A stretch of 64,000 nucleotides of DNA from Eubacteriaceae bacterium (GTDB lineage: Bacteria > Bacillota > Clostridia > Lachnospirales > Lachnospiraceae): NCBI GenBank assembly GCA_910574895.1, contig CAJTDQ010000006.1:14811-78810 (forward strand), written 5' to 3'. The notes beneath the pieces are model-generated. The model had not been told where the DNA came from, did not search any database, and worked only from the letters and a program-made list of their open reading frames with translations. Of the stretch, positions 45,424-54,761 are shown piece after piece. The position numbers and the translations under genes were made by a program. Each line of letters starts with the position of its first letter. Within the stretch, counting starts at the first letter, position 1.

Positions 45424-45442
45424 TAATATCCCTCTTTTTTTT
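45413..45442 (+). terminator. Terminator of clpX
   Basis: AGAGGGATA pairs with ATATCCCTCT across the stop codon and is followed by eight T residues. Confidence 0.85.
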
Positions 45443-45562
45443 ATATGGTAGGCCATAGTAGCGAGAACAAACGAAGTGGAATCGAACTGAAGGCTGAACT
45501 CTTACCTATTTTTTTCATCATTTTCTATATGAAACATAGATTAATTACAAGGGGGTAAGAAT

Positions 45563-47275
45563 ATGCCGGATTGTAGAGAGATTATAATGTCAGAAGAATA
45601 TGGGGATTTTATTGCGGAATATGGAGCAGGAAGAGAGTTGGCATTGGAACAGTATGAAGGGTTATGTGTTCAGATTGTAAGTGACAGATATCTTTGTATT
45701 TATGAAAAACTAGAAAATTTACCTAACTTAGGAGTAGCAGTAAATACTTATAATGCTATTCCTAAGTTATATGGATTGATGGATTCTACTGCGGTAGCAG
45801 CTACCGGTTCTGTGAGATTACAGAACCAGACAGGCTTTGAACTAAAAGGAAAAGGTGTAATTATAGGTTTTATAGATACAGGAATAGATTATACAAAGAA
45901 TATATTTAACAATGCTACAGGACAGACAAGAATTATCAATATCTGGGATCAGACGGATAATGCAGGAACTCCCCCAGAGGGCTTTAGTTATGGGAGTGAG
46001 TATACAATGGATGATATTAACAGGGCTTTGCAAAGTGAGAATCCTCTGGATATCGTACCACAGACAGATGAGATTGGACATGGGACATTTATGGCAGGAG
46101 TTGCCTGTGGAAAAAATGAAGAGCAGCAGGACTTCGTTGGAAGTGCGCCGGAAAGTTTCATCGCTATGGTAAAATTAAAACAGGCAAAACAGTATTTAAA
46201 AGATTATTTTTTAATAGACAACAATGAGCCGGCCTATCAGGAAAATGATATTATGCTGGCTGCAAGTTACTTAAGGCAACTACGTGTAAGATATAATATG
46301 CCTATTGTGATTGTATTGGGGCTGGGCAGCGGCAGTGGAGACAGATCCGGTGGTCTGCCATTGGCACAATATGTAGATGAACTGGCACAGTATATTGGGC
46401 AGAGTGTAGTTGTTTGTTCTGGAAATGAGGGCAATGAAAGACTTCATTATAGTGGAAAGGTAACAGAGACAGATGTGGATGAAGTGGAAATTAGAGTAGG
46501 AGAAAATGAAAGCGGATTTGTGCTGGAATTGTGGGGAAATACGCCGGATTTATTTTCTGTTTCTTTTATATCACCATTGGGAGAAAGTGTTCCACGTATT
46601 TCGGCAAGAAAAGGGGTAAGCCAGCAGGTTAACTTTTTATTGGAGGGAACAACCATTAATGTAGATTATAGTCTGGTAGAGGCAGGAAATGGTGAAGAGT
46701 TAGTGTTGATGAGATTTGTCAATCCCTCTCCTGGAATTTGGACAATTAGAGTTTATGGGAGTAATATTTTAAATGGTAATTTTAATATATGGGGAAATCT
46801 CAGACAGTTTGTTAATAGTGAGACATTTTTTTTGAAGCCAAATCCGGAAATTACATTGACTGCCCCAGCCAGTGCCGAGAGAGTAATAACAGTAGGTGGA
46901 TATGACAGCAATTCAGGTGCATTTTTCCCAAGGTCAGGAAGGGGATTTACAAATGATAATAATGTTAAGCCCGATTTTGTTGCACCGGCGGTAAATGTTT
47001 TTGGTCCGGAAGTAGGGAGAAGCGCTGTATTGTCAGGTGGTTTTACAAGAAGAACCGGAACATCTGTTGCAGCTGCACTTACTGCAGGGTGTTGTGCACA
47101 GATGTTTGAGTGGGGGCTGGTGAAGAGAAATGATATCTATATGAGGGGAACTTATATTAAAAGTTATCTTATCAGAGGGGCAGACCGGGATAGAGAGATT
47201 ACTTATCCAAGCAGACAATGGGGATATGGAAAATTAGATGTATTCAGTAGTTTTCTGATTTTGACAAGGTCATAG
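45563..47275 (+). CDS. S8 family peptidase, Csp-like (germination protease type)
   Basis: The 570-residue protein lacks a signal peptide and has the S8 catalytic residues: Asp in GFIDTGIDYTKNIF, His in IGHGTFMAGVACG and Ser in GTSVAAALTAG. An inserted beta-rich jellyroll segment (about 295-430) lies before the serine region. Both features are typical of CspA/B/C-like clostridial proteases, which in Clostridium act on spore cortex-lytic enzymes. All three catalytic residues are kept, so this one is likely active. It stands alone with GGGGGT before the ATG. A vegetative role is possible. Confidence 0.75.
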   Translation: MPDCREIIMSEEYGDFIAEYGAGRELALEQYEGLCVQIVSDRYLCIYEKLENLPNLGVAVNTYNAIPKLYGLMDSTAVAATGSVRLQNQTGFELKGKGVIIGFIDTGIDYTKNIFNNATGQTRIINIWDQTDNAGTPPEGFSYGSEYTMDDINRALQSENPLDIVPQTDEIGHGTFMAGVACGKNEEQQDFVGSAPESFIAMVKLKQAKQYLKDYFLIDNNEPAYQENDIMLAASYLRQLRVRYNMPIVIVLGLGSGSGDRSGGLPLAQYVDELAQYIGQSVVVCSGNEGNERLHYSGKVTETDVDEVEIRVGENESGFVLELWGNTPDLFSVSFISPLGESVPRISARKGVSQQVNFLLEGTTINVDYSLVEAGNGEELVLMRFVNPSPGIWTIRVYGSNILNGNFNIWGNLRQFVNSETFFLKPNPEITLTAPASAERVITVGGYDSNSGAFFPRSGRGFTNDNNVKPDFVAPAVNVFGPEVGRSAVLSGGFTRRTGTSVAAALTAGCCAQMFEWGLVKRNDIYMRGTYIKSYLIRGADRDREITYPSRQWGYGKLDVFSSFLILTRS

Positions 47276-47412
47276 AAGTCTGTTATTGTCAATGAATGAG
47301 GGGATATATTGCGGATATAAAACAAAAGTTGATTTTTAATATAAAGTATATTAAAATTAATTGGTTGGTGTAGTTATACACGGGACAATATAAATATACA
47401 AGGAGAGTAAAG

Positions 47413-49149
47413 ATGAAATTATCAAAATTAGTGGGAGACAGATTTAAGGAAAGACCGGCAAACTGTCTGATTGACAGTCATGCACTGATGGTAAGAGGAG
47501 GATATATCAAAAATGTAGCAAATGGTATTTATTCTCAGTTCCCGCCGATGAAAAGAATTTCACAAAAAATAGAAAACATCATTAGAGATGAGATGGATAA
47601 AATTGACGGACAGGAAGTATTGTTTCCGGTGACTCTGCCGGGAAGTCTTTGGGAAGAGTCAGGAAGATATGAGAGTGTCGGTTCAGAACTTCTCAGATTT
47701 CAGGACAGAATAGGAAGTAAGATGGTGCTTGGCATGACACATGAGGAGGCATCTGTACAGCTTGTCAGAGAATATGCCAACAGTTATGCAAAATATCCGT
47801 TTATGATTTATCAGATACAGACAAAATTCCGTGATGAGGCAAGACCACGTGCAGGGCTTATCCGTGTACGTGAATTTACAATGAAGGATGCGTATTCATT
47901 CCATACATCACAAGAAGATTTGGAGCAGTATTATCAGAAATGCTATGATGCATATAATCGTATTTTTGCCCGCTGCGGTATACCGGAAGTTGCAGTAGTT
48001 GCATCTGATTCCGGTATGATGGGAGGAAGCATTTCTCATGAGTATATGCTTTTAACACCGGCAGGAGAGGATTCGATTGCTGTATGTCCGGAGTGCGGAT
48101 ATAGTGCAAATGTAGAGGCAGCGCCTAGTATTATAGAAAACGAGAACAAAATTCCTATGGAAGACTTGAAAGAGGTGGCAACACCGGGAACAGGCACAAT
48201 TGAAGAACTGTGTGAGTTTTTAAATATACCGGCTGAAAATACAGCAAAGGCAGTCGTATATCAGAAGAATGAAGATGACAGCTTTGTTGTTGCATTTATT
48301 CGTGGTGATTTAGATATTCATGAGACAAAACTGACAAATGCATTAGGTTTTGAGATTCATCCGGCTGTGATTGAGGATGATACAGTTCTTACTGCAGGAT
48401 TTATCGGGCCGGTAGGAATCAATGAAAATGTGACAGTATTGTTTGACAATTCGTTAAAGGGAATTGATTATTTAGTAACCGGTGCGAATAAGGTCGATGC
48501 CCATTATACCGGATTTAATGTGGAAAGAGACTGTCCTGATGCAGTGTATGCAGATCTTGCTAAGATTGTGGAAGGTGGTATATGTCCGGAATGTGGTAAA
48601 CATACGATTACTGTTTCAAGAGGTATTGAGGTAGGAAATATATTCCAGCTCGGCACAAAATATTCTGAGTCTATGGGATTTAAGTATACAGATGAAAATG
48701 GTGAAGAGCAGCATCCGATTATGGGATGCTATGGTATTGGTGTAGGCAGAATGGCTGCTTCTATCTGTGAAGTAAGACATGACGATTATGGTCCAATCTG
48801 GCCGATAACTATTGCACCATGGCAGGTACATTTGTGTTGTTTACGTTCAGATGATGCAGCATGTAGGGAATATGCAGACAGTTTATATGAAGCATTACAG
48901 AATAGAGGAATAGAAGTTATTTATGATGACAGAAAGGTTAGACCTGGAGCAATGTTTGCAGATGCAGATTTGCTTGGTGTGCCGGTAAGAGTAGTTGTCA
49001 GTCCTAGAAACTTGGATGAAAATGTCGTTGAGATTTCTACAAGAGATAAGCAGATTGATAAGCAGAAAGCACCAATGGATGATGCAGTAGCTGAGGTTGA
49101 AAGAATTATAAAGAAATTAACAGATGATATTTTTGAATGTGTTAAATAA
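47413..49149 (+). CDS. proS: Prolyl-tRNA synthetase ProS
   Basis: ProS charges tRNA-Pro. Class II motifs are visible: motif 2 in FRDEARPRAGLIRVREFTMK and motif 3 in GCYGIGVGRM. The editing (INS) domain lies between them (about residues 225-395), which marks the bacterial ProS form. A C-terminal anticodon-binding domain follows (APWQVHLCCL, GIEVIYDDRKVRPG). Length 578 aa is typical. I saw no T-box upstream. Confidence 0.95.
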   Translation: MKLSKLVGDRFKERPANCLIDSHALMVRGGYIKNVANGIYSQFPPMKRISQKIENIIRDEMDKIDGQEVLFPVTLPGSLWEESGRYESVGSELLRFQDRIGSKMVLGMTHEEASVQLVREYANSYAKYPFMIYQIQTKFRDEARPRAGLIRVREFTMKDAYSFHTSQEDLEQYYQKCYDAYNRIFARCGIPEVAVVASDSGMMGGSISHEYMLLTPAGEDSIAVCPECGYSANVEAAPSIIENENKIPMEDLKEVATPGTGTIEELCEFLNIPAENTAKAVVYQKNEDDSFVVAFIRGDLDIHETKLTNALGFEIHPAVIEDDTVLTAGFIGPVGINENVTVLFDNSLKGIDYLVTGANKVDAHYTGFNVERDCPDAVYADLAKIVEGGICPECGKHTITVSRGIEVGNIFQLGTKYSESMGFKYTDENGEEQHPIMGCYGIGVGRMAASICEVRHDDYGPIWPITIAPWQVHLCCLRSDDAACREYADSLYEALQNRGIEVIYDDRKVRPGAMFADADLLGVPVRVVVSPRNLDENVVEISTRDKQIDKQKAPMDDAVAEVERIIKKLTDDIFECVK

Positions 49150-49169
49150 ATACATATTTTAGAAAATGA

Positions 49170-49195
49170 AAGGGAGCGTGATGCTCCCTTTTTTG
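49170..49195 (+). terminator. Terminator after proS
   Basis: AAGGGAGC and GCTCCCTT form a stem with a GTGAT loop and run into TTTT. Confidence 0.85.
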
Positions 49196-49219
49196 GGAGA
49201 AAACCATTTTTATTTTGCC

Positions 49220-49245
49220 TCGACTATTATCGACTTATTTCGACC
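49220..49245 (+). promoter_or_regulatory. Triple TCGAC direct repeat upstream of S8 protease copy 2
   Basis: TCGAC starts at 49220, 49230 and 49240 with exact 10-bp spacing; the third reads TTCGACC, one base from a reversed Spo0A box. A CCTATAAAT box follows, as it does upstream of copy 1. The flanking sequence is also similar, so a common regulator is likely. Confidence 0.55.
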
Positions 49246-49359
49246 AAAACCCCTATAAATACTGAGAAAAATGTAAATAAAAGTATTTTTATTTATTGAA
49301 AAAATAGGTACAAAATGGTACGGTTAAATTGTCGAAAATCAGATTGGAGGGAAAGAATT

Positions 49360-52300
49360 ATGAAGAGACAAATTAAGAAACTAACAAGTGTAACTTTAGC
49401 AGTGACAATGATGGTATCATTATGCAGTGCCAATATTGTCAGAAGTACAACAGCAAAAGCGGATGTCAAGACAGTTTATGATGAAATTGCAGAGGTCAGC
49501 ATCTCAGAAAAGAAATTAGATGAGATTGCAGAAGTGGCTCTGGAAGATGGAGAGAAAGCTGCAAAGGCAGTAAATGATTGCAAAAATGAATCAGACTATA
49601 ATGCAGCATTAAATTCAGCACTGACATCTTATTATGACACAGAAGACTTTGAACAGTTAGACGAATTTCAGAATGCAGTTGACAGCCGAAGCGACGAAGT
49701 TGTGGAAGCGTATGAGGAAGCAGCTGAAGAAAGAGACAAGGGAGATAAAAATGGTTTTGAGGCAGGAAAAGTTTTAGCCATATTTGATGGAGAGGCGACA
49801 GAAGAGGAAATTCATGCAGTCTGTGAAGCACAGAATGGTGAGATAAAATCCATGTATAAGGATTTTACCGGAGACTATGTTGCAGAAATTTCGATATCAT
49901 TAGGTCAGACTGTAGACATGGCATCAGAAGCATATAGCCAGTATAGTATTACAGAGGCAGTGGATGGCAATGATTATTATGATGTAGAAGAAACAGCGCT
50001 GGAAGCAACAAATGATCCAGATATTAAGAAACAGTATTACTTAGACAATATAAATGTAAAGAAGGCATGGGATTATGTTTCCAGTCATTCTCATGAAAAG
50101 GTGTTGGTAGGAGTCATTGATACAGGAGTTCAGATCGACCATCCTGATATAAAAAATGTGATTTCACCATATTCAGTAGACATAACAGGAGATACCCCGG
50201 TATTGTTAAAAGATTGTGATGAGCCGGCAAAAACTGATCATGGAACAGGAGTGGCAAGTATTATAGCGGCGGAAGCAAACAACAACAGACAGATGGCAGG
50301 AGTAGCAAGCTGTTATAATAATGACGTTGTTGAAATACTTGCAGTACAGGCATCTTCATATTTTGAAGAATATAAAGATTATAGATTTGGCATTGAAGAT
50401 GAAGCAAAAGCTTTAAATTACTGCTTTGAGCAAGGTGTGAAAGTAGTTAATATGAGTTTAGGTGGATATTATGATAATGATTTTATAGAGTATACGATTA
50501 ACAAAATGACAGATGCAGGAATTATTATTGTATGTGCAGCCGGTAATGATACGAAACCAGATAATCATTATCCTTCAGATTATGAAAAATGTATTTCTGT
50601 AATATCTACAGATTCTAGAAATTATATTTCTGCATTTTCAAACTTTGGTCCACAGAAAGATATTTGTGCACCTGGGTCTTCGGTATTTATGTTGAAAACG
50701 GGTTCAGATGCATGGTATGGAAATGGAACATCTATGGCGACTCCTGTAGTGGCAGCTGTAGCGGCTATGATGTGCTCTATCAATGCTGATTTAAATTATT
50801 TTGATGTAAAACGAATTATGGCAAATACGGCGACAGATTTAGCAGATGGTTCACCAAAAAACAAAGTGCCATACGGAATTGTTAATGCAGCTAGATGTAT
50901 AGAGTATGCGGTTGAATATACTCCAGATACATTATTTGAATTTGTGCCAGAAACATATCAGAATGTAGCTTATAAGAAAGAAGCAACTGCATCAAGTGCT
51001 TATAATGAAAAGGATATGCCTATTACTAATTTAGTAGATGGCAAAACAAATACAAAGTTTGTTACGGAAAGTACCAATGGACAGTTTGTAAAAGTCGATT
51101 TAGGCAAGTTATATGATATTGATAAGATAAATATTTTTTATGATAGATTTTGTATAACAGGTTATAGCGTGAAAGTGTCAGAAGATAATCAAAATTGGAC
51201 AGAGGTTGCAGGTGGACAGAGAGAAGCTCAATATAATAATAGTTTTGAAATCGACAAACAAAAAGCCAGATATGTAAAAGTGGATTTTACAGACAATGCA
51301 TCTTATGTACAAATAACAGAATTGGAAGTATATGGGTATGTGGATGAAGAAACAGAATATAAGGATATTTTGAATGAAAAAGAAAAACCTTCTGAGGTGC
51401 TGAACATGACAGCAAATTGGGTATTTCCTACGGGTGTTCTTGTGGTATGGAAAGAAGATGCAAACAGAATATCAAAGGGTTATACATATAATCTTTATGT
51501 AGATGGTAAATTAGATAGAACTACTACATCAGCGACAGGATGTGTGGTTTCAGGATTATATACGGGAACGCATACATTTAAGGTCACTTCTTGTCTGAAT
51601 GGATATGAGTCAGAAGGAGTTGTAATACGTACATATGTTGCTGATTCATTGCCTAATAAACCGACACCAACTACAACGCCGACTCCAACCACCACACCAG
51701 TTCCAACCACAGAAGCACCGACAACACCAGTCCCAACAACTACAACTGTGGAGAAAGAGTTATTAGAAGTAATCGGAATGGTAGCATCATGCCCGGCAGA
51801 TAATACAATAGGAGTAGTATGGGGTCAGGATGCAGACAGAATTAACAGTGGTTGTAAGTACAATGTATATGTTAATGATGTAAAAGTATTAAGTGAAGTA
51901 ATCTGCAATTACTATGTTATTGATAACGTTGATGCAGGAAATGTTAACGTAAAAGTAACAGCAACTCTGAATGGAAAGGAAACAGCCGGAGTGACACAGA
52001 TGGTAAATGTGACAGGTAATGAGGACGTGTCTACTACCCCAGTCCTAACTACGGAAGTACCTACAACAACAGAAATGCAGACGACTACAGAAGTTCCAAC
52101 ATCTGTAGTACCGGGAAAAGAATCATTCGAAGTAATCGGAATGGTAACATCCTGCCCGGCAGACAATACAGTAGGAGTAGTGTGGGGACAGGATGAAGAA
52201 AGAATGAATAGTGGATGCAAATATAATGTATATATTAATGGCGAAAAGATATTAAATGAAGTAATATGTGCATATTACACGATTGAAAATATCAGTGCCG

Positions 52301-52395
52301 GACAGGTAACTGTAAAGGTAACATCAGTGCTGAATGGTATTGAGTCACCAGGAGTTGTACAAAATGTAAACGTTCTAGGCACAGCATTAAGATAA
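49360..52395 (+). CDS. Large secreted S8 (subtilisin-like) protease with discoidin and C-terminal repeats, copy 2
   Basis: This is a paralogue of the protein at 23736 with the same plan: signal peptide, acidic prodomain, S8 domain, F5/8-type C domain and three C-terminal repeats. The triad is intact: Asp in GVIDTGVQIDHPDI, His in DHGTGVASII and Ser in GNGTSMATPVVAA. ATG 49360 is chosen because GGAGG lies nine bases upstream and the result matches copy 1's start; an upstream in-frame start at 49315 adds 15 unrelated residues. The catalytic domain around the substrate pocket differs more than the prodomain, suggesting diverged specificity. Confidence 0.88.
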   Translation: MKRQIKKLTSVTLAVTMMVSLCSANIVRSTTAKADVKTVYDEIAEVSISEKKLDEIAEVALEDGEKAAKAVNDCKNESDYNAALNSALTSYYDTEDFEQLDEFQNAVDSRSDEVVEAYEEAAEERDKGDKNGFEAGKVLAIFDGEATEEEIHAVCEAQNGEIKSMYKDFTGDYVAEISISLGQTVDMASEAYSQYSITEAVDGNDYYDVEETALEATNDPDIKKQYYLDNINVKKAWDYVSSHSHEKVLVGVIDTGVQIDHPDIKNVISPYSVDITGDTPVLLKDCDEPAKTDHGTGVASIIAAEANNNRQMAGVASCYNNDVVEILAVQASSYFEEYKDYRFGIEDEAKALNYCFEQGVKVVNMSLGGYYDNDFIEYTINKMTDAGIIIVCAAGNDTKPDNHYPSDYEKCISVISTDSRNYISAFSNFGPQKDICAPGSSVFMLKTGSDAWYGNGTSMATPVVAAVAAMMCSINADLNYFDVKRIMANTATDLADGSPKNKVPYGIVNAARCIEYAVEYTPDTLFEFVPETYQNVAYKKEATASSAYNEKDMPITNLVDGKTNTKFVTESTNGQFVKVDLGKLYDIDKINIFYDRFCITGYSVKVSEDNQNWTEVAGGQREAQYNNSFEIDKQKARYVKVDFTDNASYVQITELEVYGYVDEETEYKDILNEKEKPSEVLNMTANWVFPTGVLVVWKEDANRISKGYTYNLYVDGKLDRTTTSATGCVVSGLYTGTHTFKVTSCLNGYESEGVVIRTYVADSLPNKPTPTTTPTPTTTPVPTTEAPTTPVPTTTTVEKELLEVIGMVASCPADNTIGVVWGQDADRINSGCKYNVYVNDVKVLSEVICNYYVIDNVDAGNVNVKVTATLNGKETAGVTQMVNVTGNEDVSTTPVLTTEVPTTTEMQTTTEVPTSVVPGKESFEVIGMVTSCPADNTVGVVWGQDEERMNSGCKYNVYINGEKILNEVICAYYTIENISAGQVTVKVTSVLNGIESPGVVQNVNVLGTALR

Positions 52396-52440
52396 AAAAA
52401 TACCGTTTCATTTCAAGATGGAGTGAAACGGTATTTTTTT
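52396..52440 (+). terminator. Terminator after S8 protease copy 2
   Basis: AAATACCGTTTCA pairs with TGAAACGGTATTT and runs into a T-run. Confidence 0.9.
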
Positions 52441-52450
52441 GCATATTTAA

Positions 52451-52469
52451 TTTGAAAAAGATTTTCAAA
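52451..52469. promoter_or_regulatory. Zur-type operator 1
   Basis: TTTGAAAAAGATTTTCAAA is a perfect palindrome with 8-base arms around AGA. It lies four bases before the -35 box of the zur promoter. A Fur-family repressor with this operon content would use such a site. Confidence 0.6.
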
Positions 52470-52473
52470 TTGA

Positions 52474-52502
52474 TTGACAATAAAAATGTATAATAGTAGA
52501 AT
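52474..52502 (+). promoter_or_regulatory. Promoter of the zur-znuACB operon
   Basis: TTGACA at 52474-52479 and TAGAAT at 52497-52502 have a 17-bp spacer. The promoter lies between two palindromes. A TATAAT at 52489 is only 9 bp from TTGACA and was not used for the call. Confidence 0.65.
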
Positions 52503-52514
52503 AAGATGGCAAAA

Positions 52515-52531
52515 ATGAAAAAGATTTTCAT
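52515..52531. promoter_or_regulatory. Zur-type operator 2
   Basis: ATGAAAAAGATTTTCAT is a perfect palindrome with 7-base arms around AGA and shares the core TGAAAAAGATTTTCA with operator 1. It lies 12 bases after the -10 box, over the probable transcription start. Confidence 0.6.
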
Positions 52532-52568
52532 ATTAGAAAGATATTTTACATGCTGAAGGAGAAAGACT

Positions 52569-52970
52569 ATGGCAGGAAAATATAAAACAAAACAGCAGAT
52601 AGCAATTATAGATTGTCTGAAAGATCATGGTAAAAATTATGTTACAGTTGTGGATATTGAAAAGTATTTAAAAGAAAAAAACTGTTCTGTAGGTATTACT
52701 ACTATATATAGGCATTTGGACAGATTGGAGCAGGATGGTGTTGTGGCACGTATTAATGTAGAAAAACAGCAGGGAGCCTGTTATCAGTATGTTATGGAAG
52801 ATGAAAGTGATAACTGTTTTTATATTGAGTGTGAAAAATGCGGACAGGTTTCTAAGATGGAGTGTCATCATCTGTCAGAATTATATAGTCATGTAAATGC
52901 CGATCATCATTTTAGCATTAATCCCAAAAAGACAGTATTCTATGGAAAATGTGACAGATGTGCTAAGTAG
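52569..52970 (+). CDS. zur: Fur-family regulator, probably Zur
   Basis: The 133-residue protein has the Fur winged helix (VGITTIYRHLDRLEQDGVVARI) and a dimer domain with structural zinc pairs CEKCGQ and CDRCAK, plus the regulatory His cluster near CHHLSELYSHV and DHHF. Fur, PerR and Zur share this plan; the downstream zinc importer makes Zur the best reading. It would repress its own operon through the two palindromes at 52451 and 52515 when zinc is ample. Confidence 0.82.
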   Translation: MAGKYKTKQQIAIIDCLKDHGKNYVTVVDIEKYLKEKNCSVGITTIYRHLDRLEQDGVVARINVEKQQGACYQYVMEDESDNCFYIECEKCGQVSKMECHHLSELYSHVNADHHFSINPKKTVFYGKCDRCAK

Positions 52971-53005
52971 AAATATTATTTAATTTATAGTAAAGGAAAG
53001 TAAAA

Positions 53006-54034
53006 GTGAAAGTATTAAAAAGATGTATTATTTTATTTGTCAGTCTGGCGGTGTGTTTTGTGTTGTGGGGTTGTAAAGATAGTACAGAACAAGAAAAATA
53101 TAAAAATGAATATAAGTTAACAATTATGACAACACTGTTTCCCTATTATGATTTTACACGGGCAGTTGTAGGTAAGAACAGTGACATTGATGTGGAGTTA
53201 TTGGTATCTCCCGGTCAGGATAATCATTCTTTTGAACCTACACCGGCAGATGTTATTCAGATAAATAATGCAGATTTATTCATATATAATGGAGGGTCTA
53301 TAGAAAACTGGGTAGAGGAAGTAGTACATTCTCTGGATAATCAATCACAAGTACGAATGAAGATGATGGATTATATTGATTTAGAAAACCAGTCAGATAT
53401 CATGACAAATGTTGACGATGAACATAGCCATGATGAGAATGTGTATGCTGAGAGTGAACACCGCCATGAAGAGGAAGGGCATAGTCACGCTGGCTATGAA
53501 CATGACGAAGTGGATGAGCATATATGGACATCACCGGTGTATGCAATGACTTTAGTGCAGGAAATATGTGATAGACTGTGTGAAATTTTCCCGGAGAAAT
53601 CAGAAGAATTTCAGAGGAATACCTACAGATATATAAAACGAATAAAAGGGTTGGATGAACAAATTCAGACGATTGTTGATGGTGCAGAGCATAAAGACAT
53701 TATTTTTGCGGATAAGTTTCCTTTAATATATTTCGCACAAAGATATGGACTGAAGTATTATGCAGCATTTCCGGGATGCAGTGGTGATACAGAGCCAAGT
53801 GCAAAGACGGTTGCATTTTTGATAGATAAAGTCAAATCTCATGATGTTAATGGAGTGTTTTACCTTGAGTTAAGCAGTCAGGCAATGGCTGATGTTATTT
53901 GTGATGATACAAAGGTAAAAAAGTACCAGTTTAATTCCTGTCACAATATAACACAGAAACAGTTTGATAATGGGGTAACGTATATTGATTTGATGAGGGA
54001 GAATGTACAGGCTTTGAAAGCAGTACTGAAATAA
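53006..54034 (+). CDS. znuA: Zinc ABC transporter substrate-binding lipoprotein ZnuA/AdcA-like
   Basis: A lipoprotein signal (VLWGCKD) precedes a cluster A-I metal-binding domain. Metal ligands are likely the His in DNHSFEPTPADV, a His near DEHIWTSP and later residues. A His-rich loop (about residues 140-165, with HSH, HRHEE, HSHAGYEH) is typical of zinc rather than manganese binders. It begins with GTG behind AAAGGAAAG. It captures Zn2+ for the ZnuCB importer. Confidence 0.88.
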   Translation: MKVLKRCIILFVSLAVCFVLWGCKDSTEQEKYKNEYKLTIMTTLFPYYDFTRAVVGKNSDIDVELLVSPGQDNHSFEPTPADVIQINNADLFIYNGGSIENWVEEVVHSLDNQSQVRMKMMDYIDLENQSDIMTNVDDEHSHDENVYAESEHRHEEEGHSHAGYEHDEVDEHIWTSPVYAMTLVQEICDRLCEIFPEKSEEFQRNTYRYIKRIKGLDEQIQTIVDGAEHKDIIFADKFPLIYFAQRYGLKYYAAFPGCSGDTEPSAKTVAFLIDKVKSHDVNGVFYLELSSQAMADVICDDTKVKKYQFNSCHNITQKQFDNGVTYIDLMRENVQALKAVLK

Positions 54035-54053
54035 TAAAGTTTGGAGAAAAGAT

Positions 54054-54761
54054 ATGGTTTTTGAATGTGATAACGTAACGCTTGGATATGAAAACAGAAT
54101 CGTGGCAGACAATCTAAAGTTTTGTCTGAACGAAGGACAGTATTTGTGTATTGTGGGTGAAAATGGTACAGGGAAGAGTACGTTGATTAAGACTTTATTG
54201 GGATTAATAAGACCGATACAAGGAAAAGTGAATGTAAATACAGGTGGGAAAACCAATAAAGGAATAGGATATCTTCCACAGCAGACAGAGGCACAGAAAG
54301 ACTTCCCTGCCAGTGTGTGGGAGGTTGTTTTGTCAGGGGTATTGAATAGCGGTCATAAAAGTCCTTTTTATTCAACACAGGACAAAAAAGAGGCGAAAAG
54401 AAATTTAGAAAAACTTGGTATATTGGATTTGAGAAAACAATGTTATAGAGAATTGTCAGGAGGACAGCAGCAGAGAGTACTTCTTGCAAGAGCATTATGT
54501 GCCGCGGATAATGTTTTAATCTTAGATGAGCCGGTAACGGGACTGGATCCTGCAGCTGCAAAAGATTTGTATGATGAAATAAAAAAATTAAATCGTGAGG
54601 GTGTGACAATTGTGATGGTAACTCATGATATAAAAAATGCACTAGAGTATGCGACACATATATTACATTTGGAACAAGAGCGGAATTTTTTTGGAACAGT
54701 AGCCGAATATAGAAAATCAAATATTTCTGATATGTTTTTAGGAGGTGGTGCTGATGATTAG
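54054..54761 (+). CDS. znuC: Zinc ABC transporter ATP-binding protein ZnuC
   Basis: The ATPase has Walker A GENGTGKST, Q-loop LPQQTEAQKDFPASV, signature LSGGQQQR and Walker B VLILDEPVTGLDP. The Q-loop fits the metal (ZnuC/MntB) subfamily. The gene starts 19 bases after znuA and its end overlaps znuB by eight bases. It powers ZnuB. Confidence 0.9.
   Translation: MVFECDNVTLGYENRIVADNLKFCLNEGQYLCIVGENGTGKSTLIKTLLGLIRPIQGKVNVNTGGKTNKGIGYLPQQTEAQKDFPASVWEVVLSGVLNSGHKSPFYSTQDKKEAKRNLEKLGILDLRKQCYRELSGGQQQRVLLARALCAADNVLILDEPVTGLDPAAAKDLYDEIKKLNREGVTIVMVTHDIKNALEYATHILHLEQERNFFGTVAEYRKSNISDMFLGGGADD

Noticed and set aside
47276-47412. T-box leader before proS
   Set aside because: The 137-base gap has no recognisable T-box core or following terminator.
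52474-52494. TTGACA with TATAAT at 52489 as the zur promoter
   Set aside because: The spacing is only 9 bp. TAGAAT at 52497 gives the proper 17 bp.
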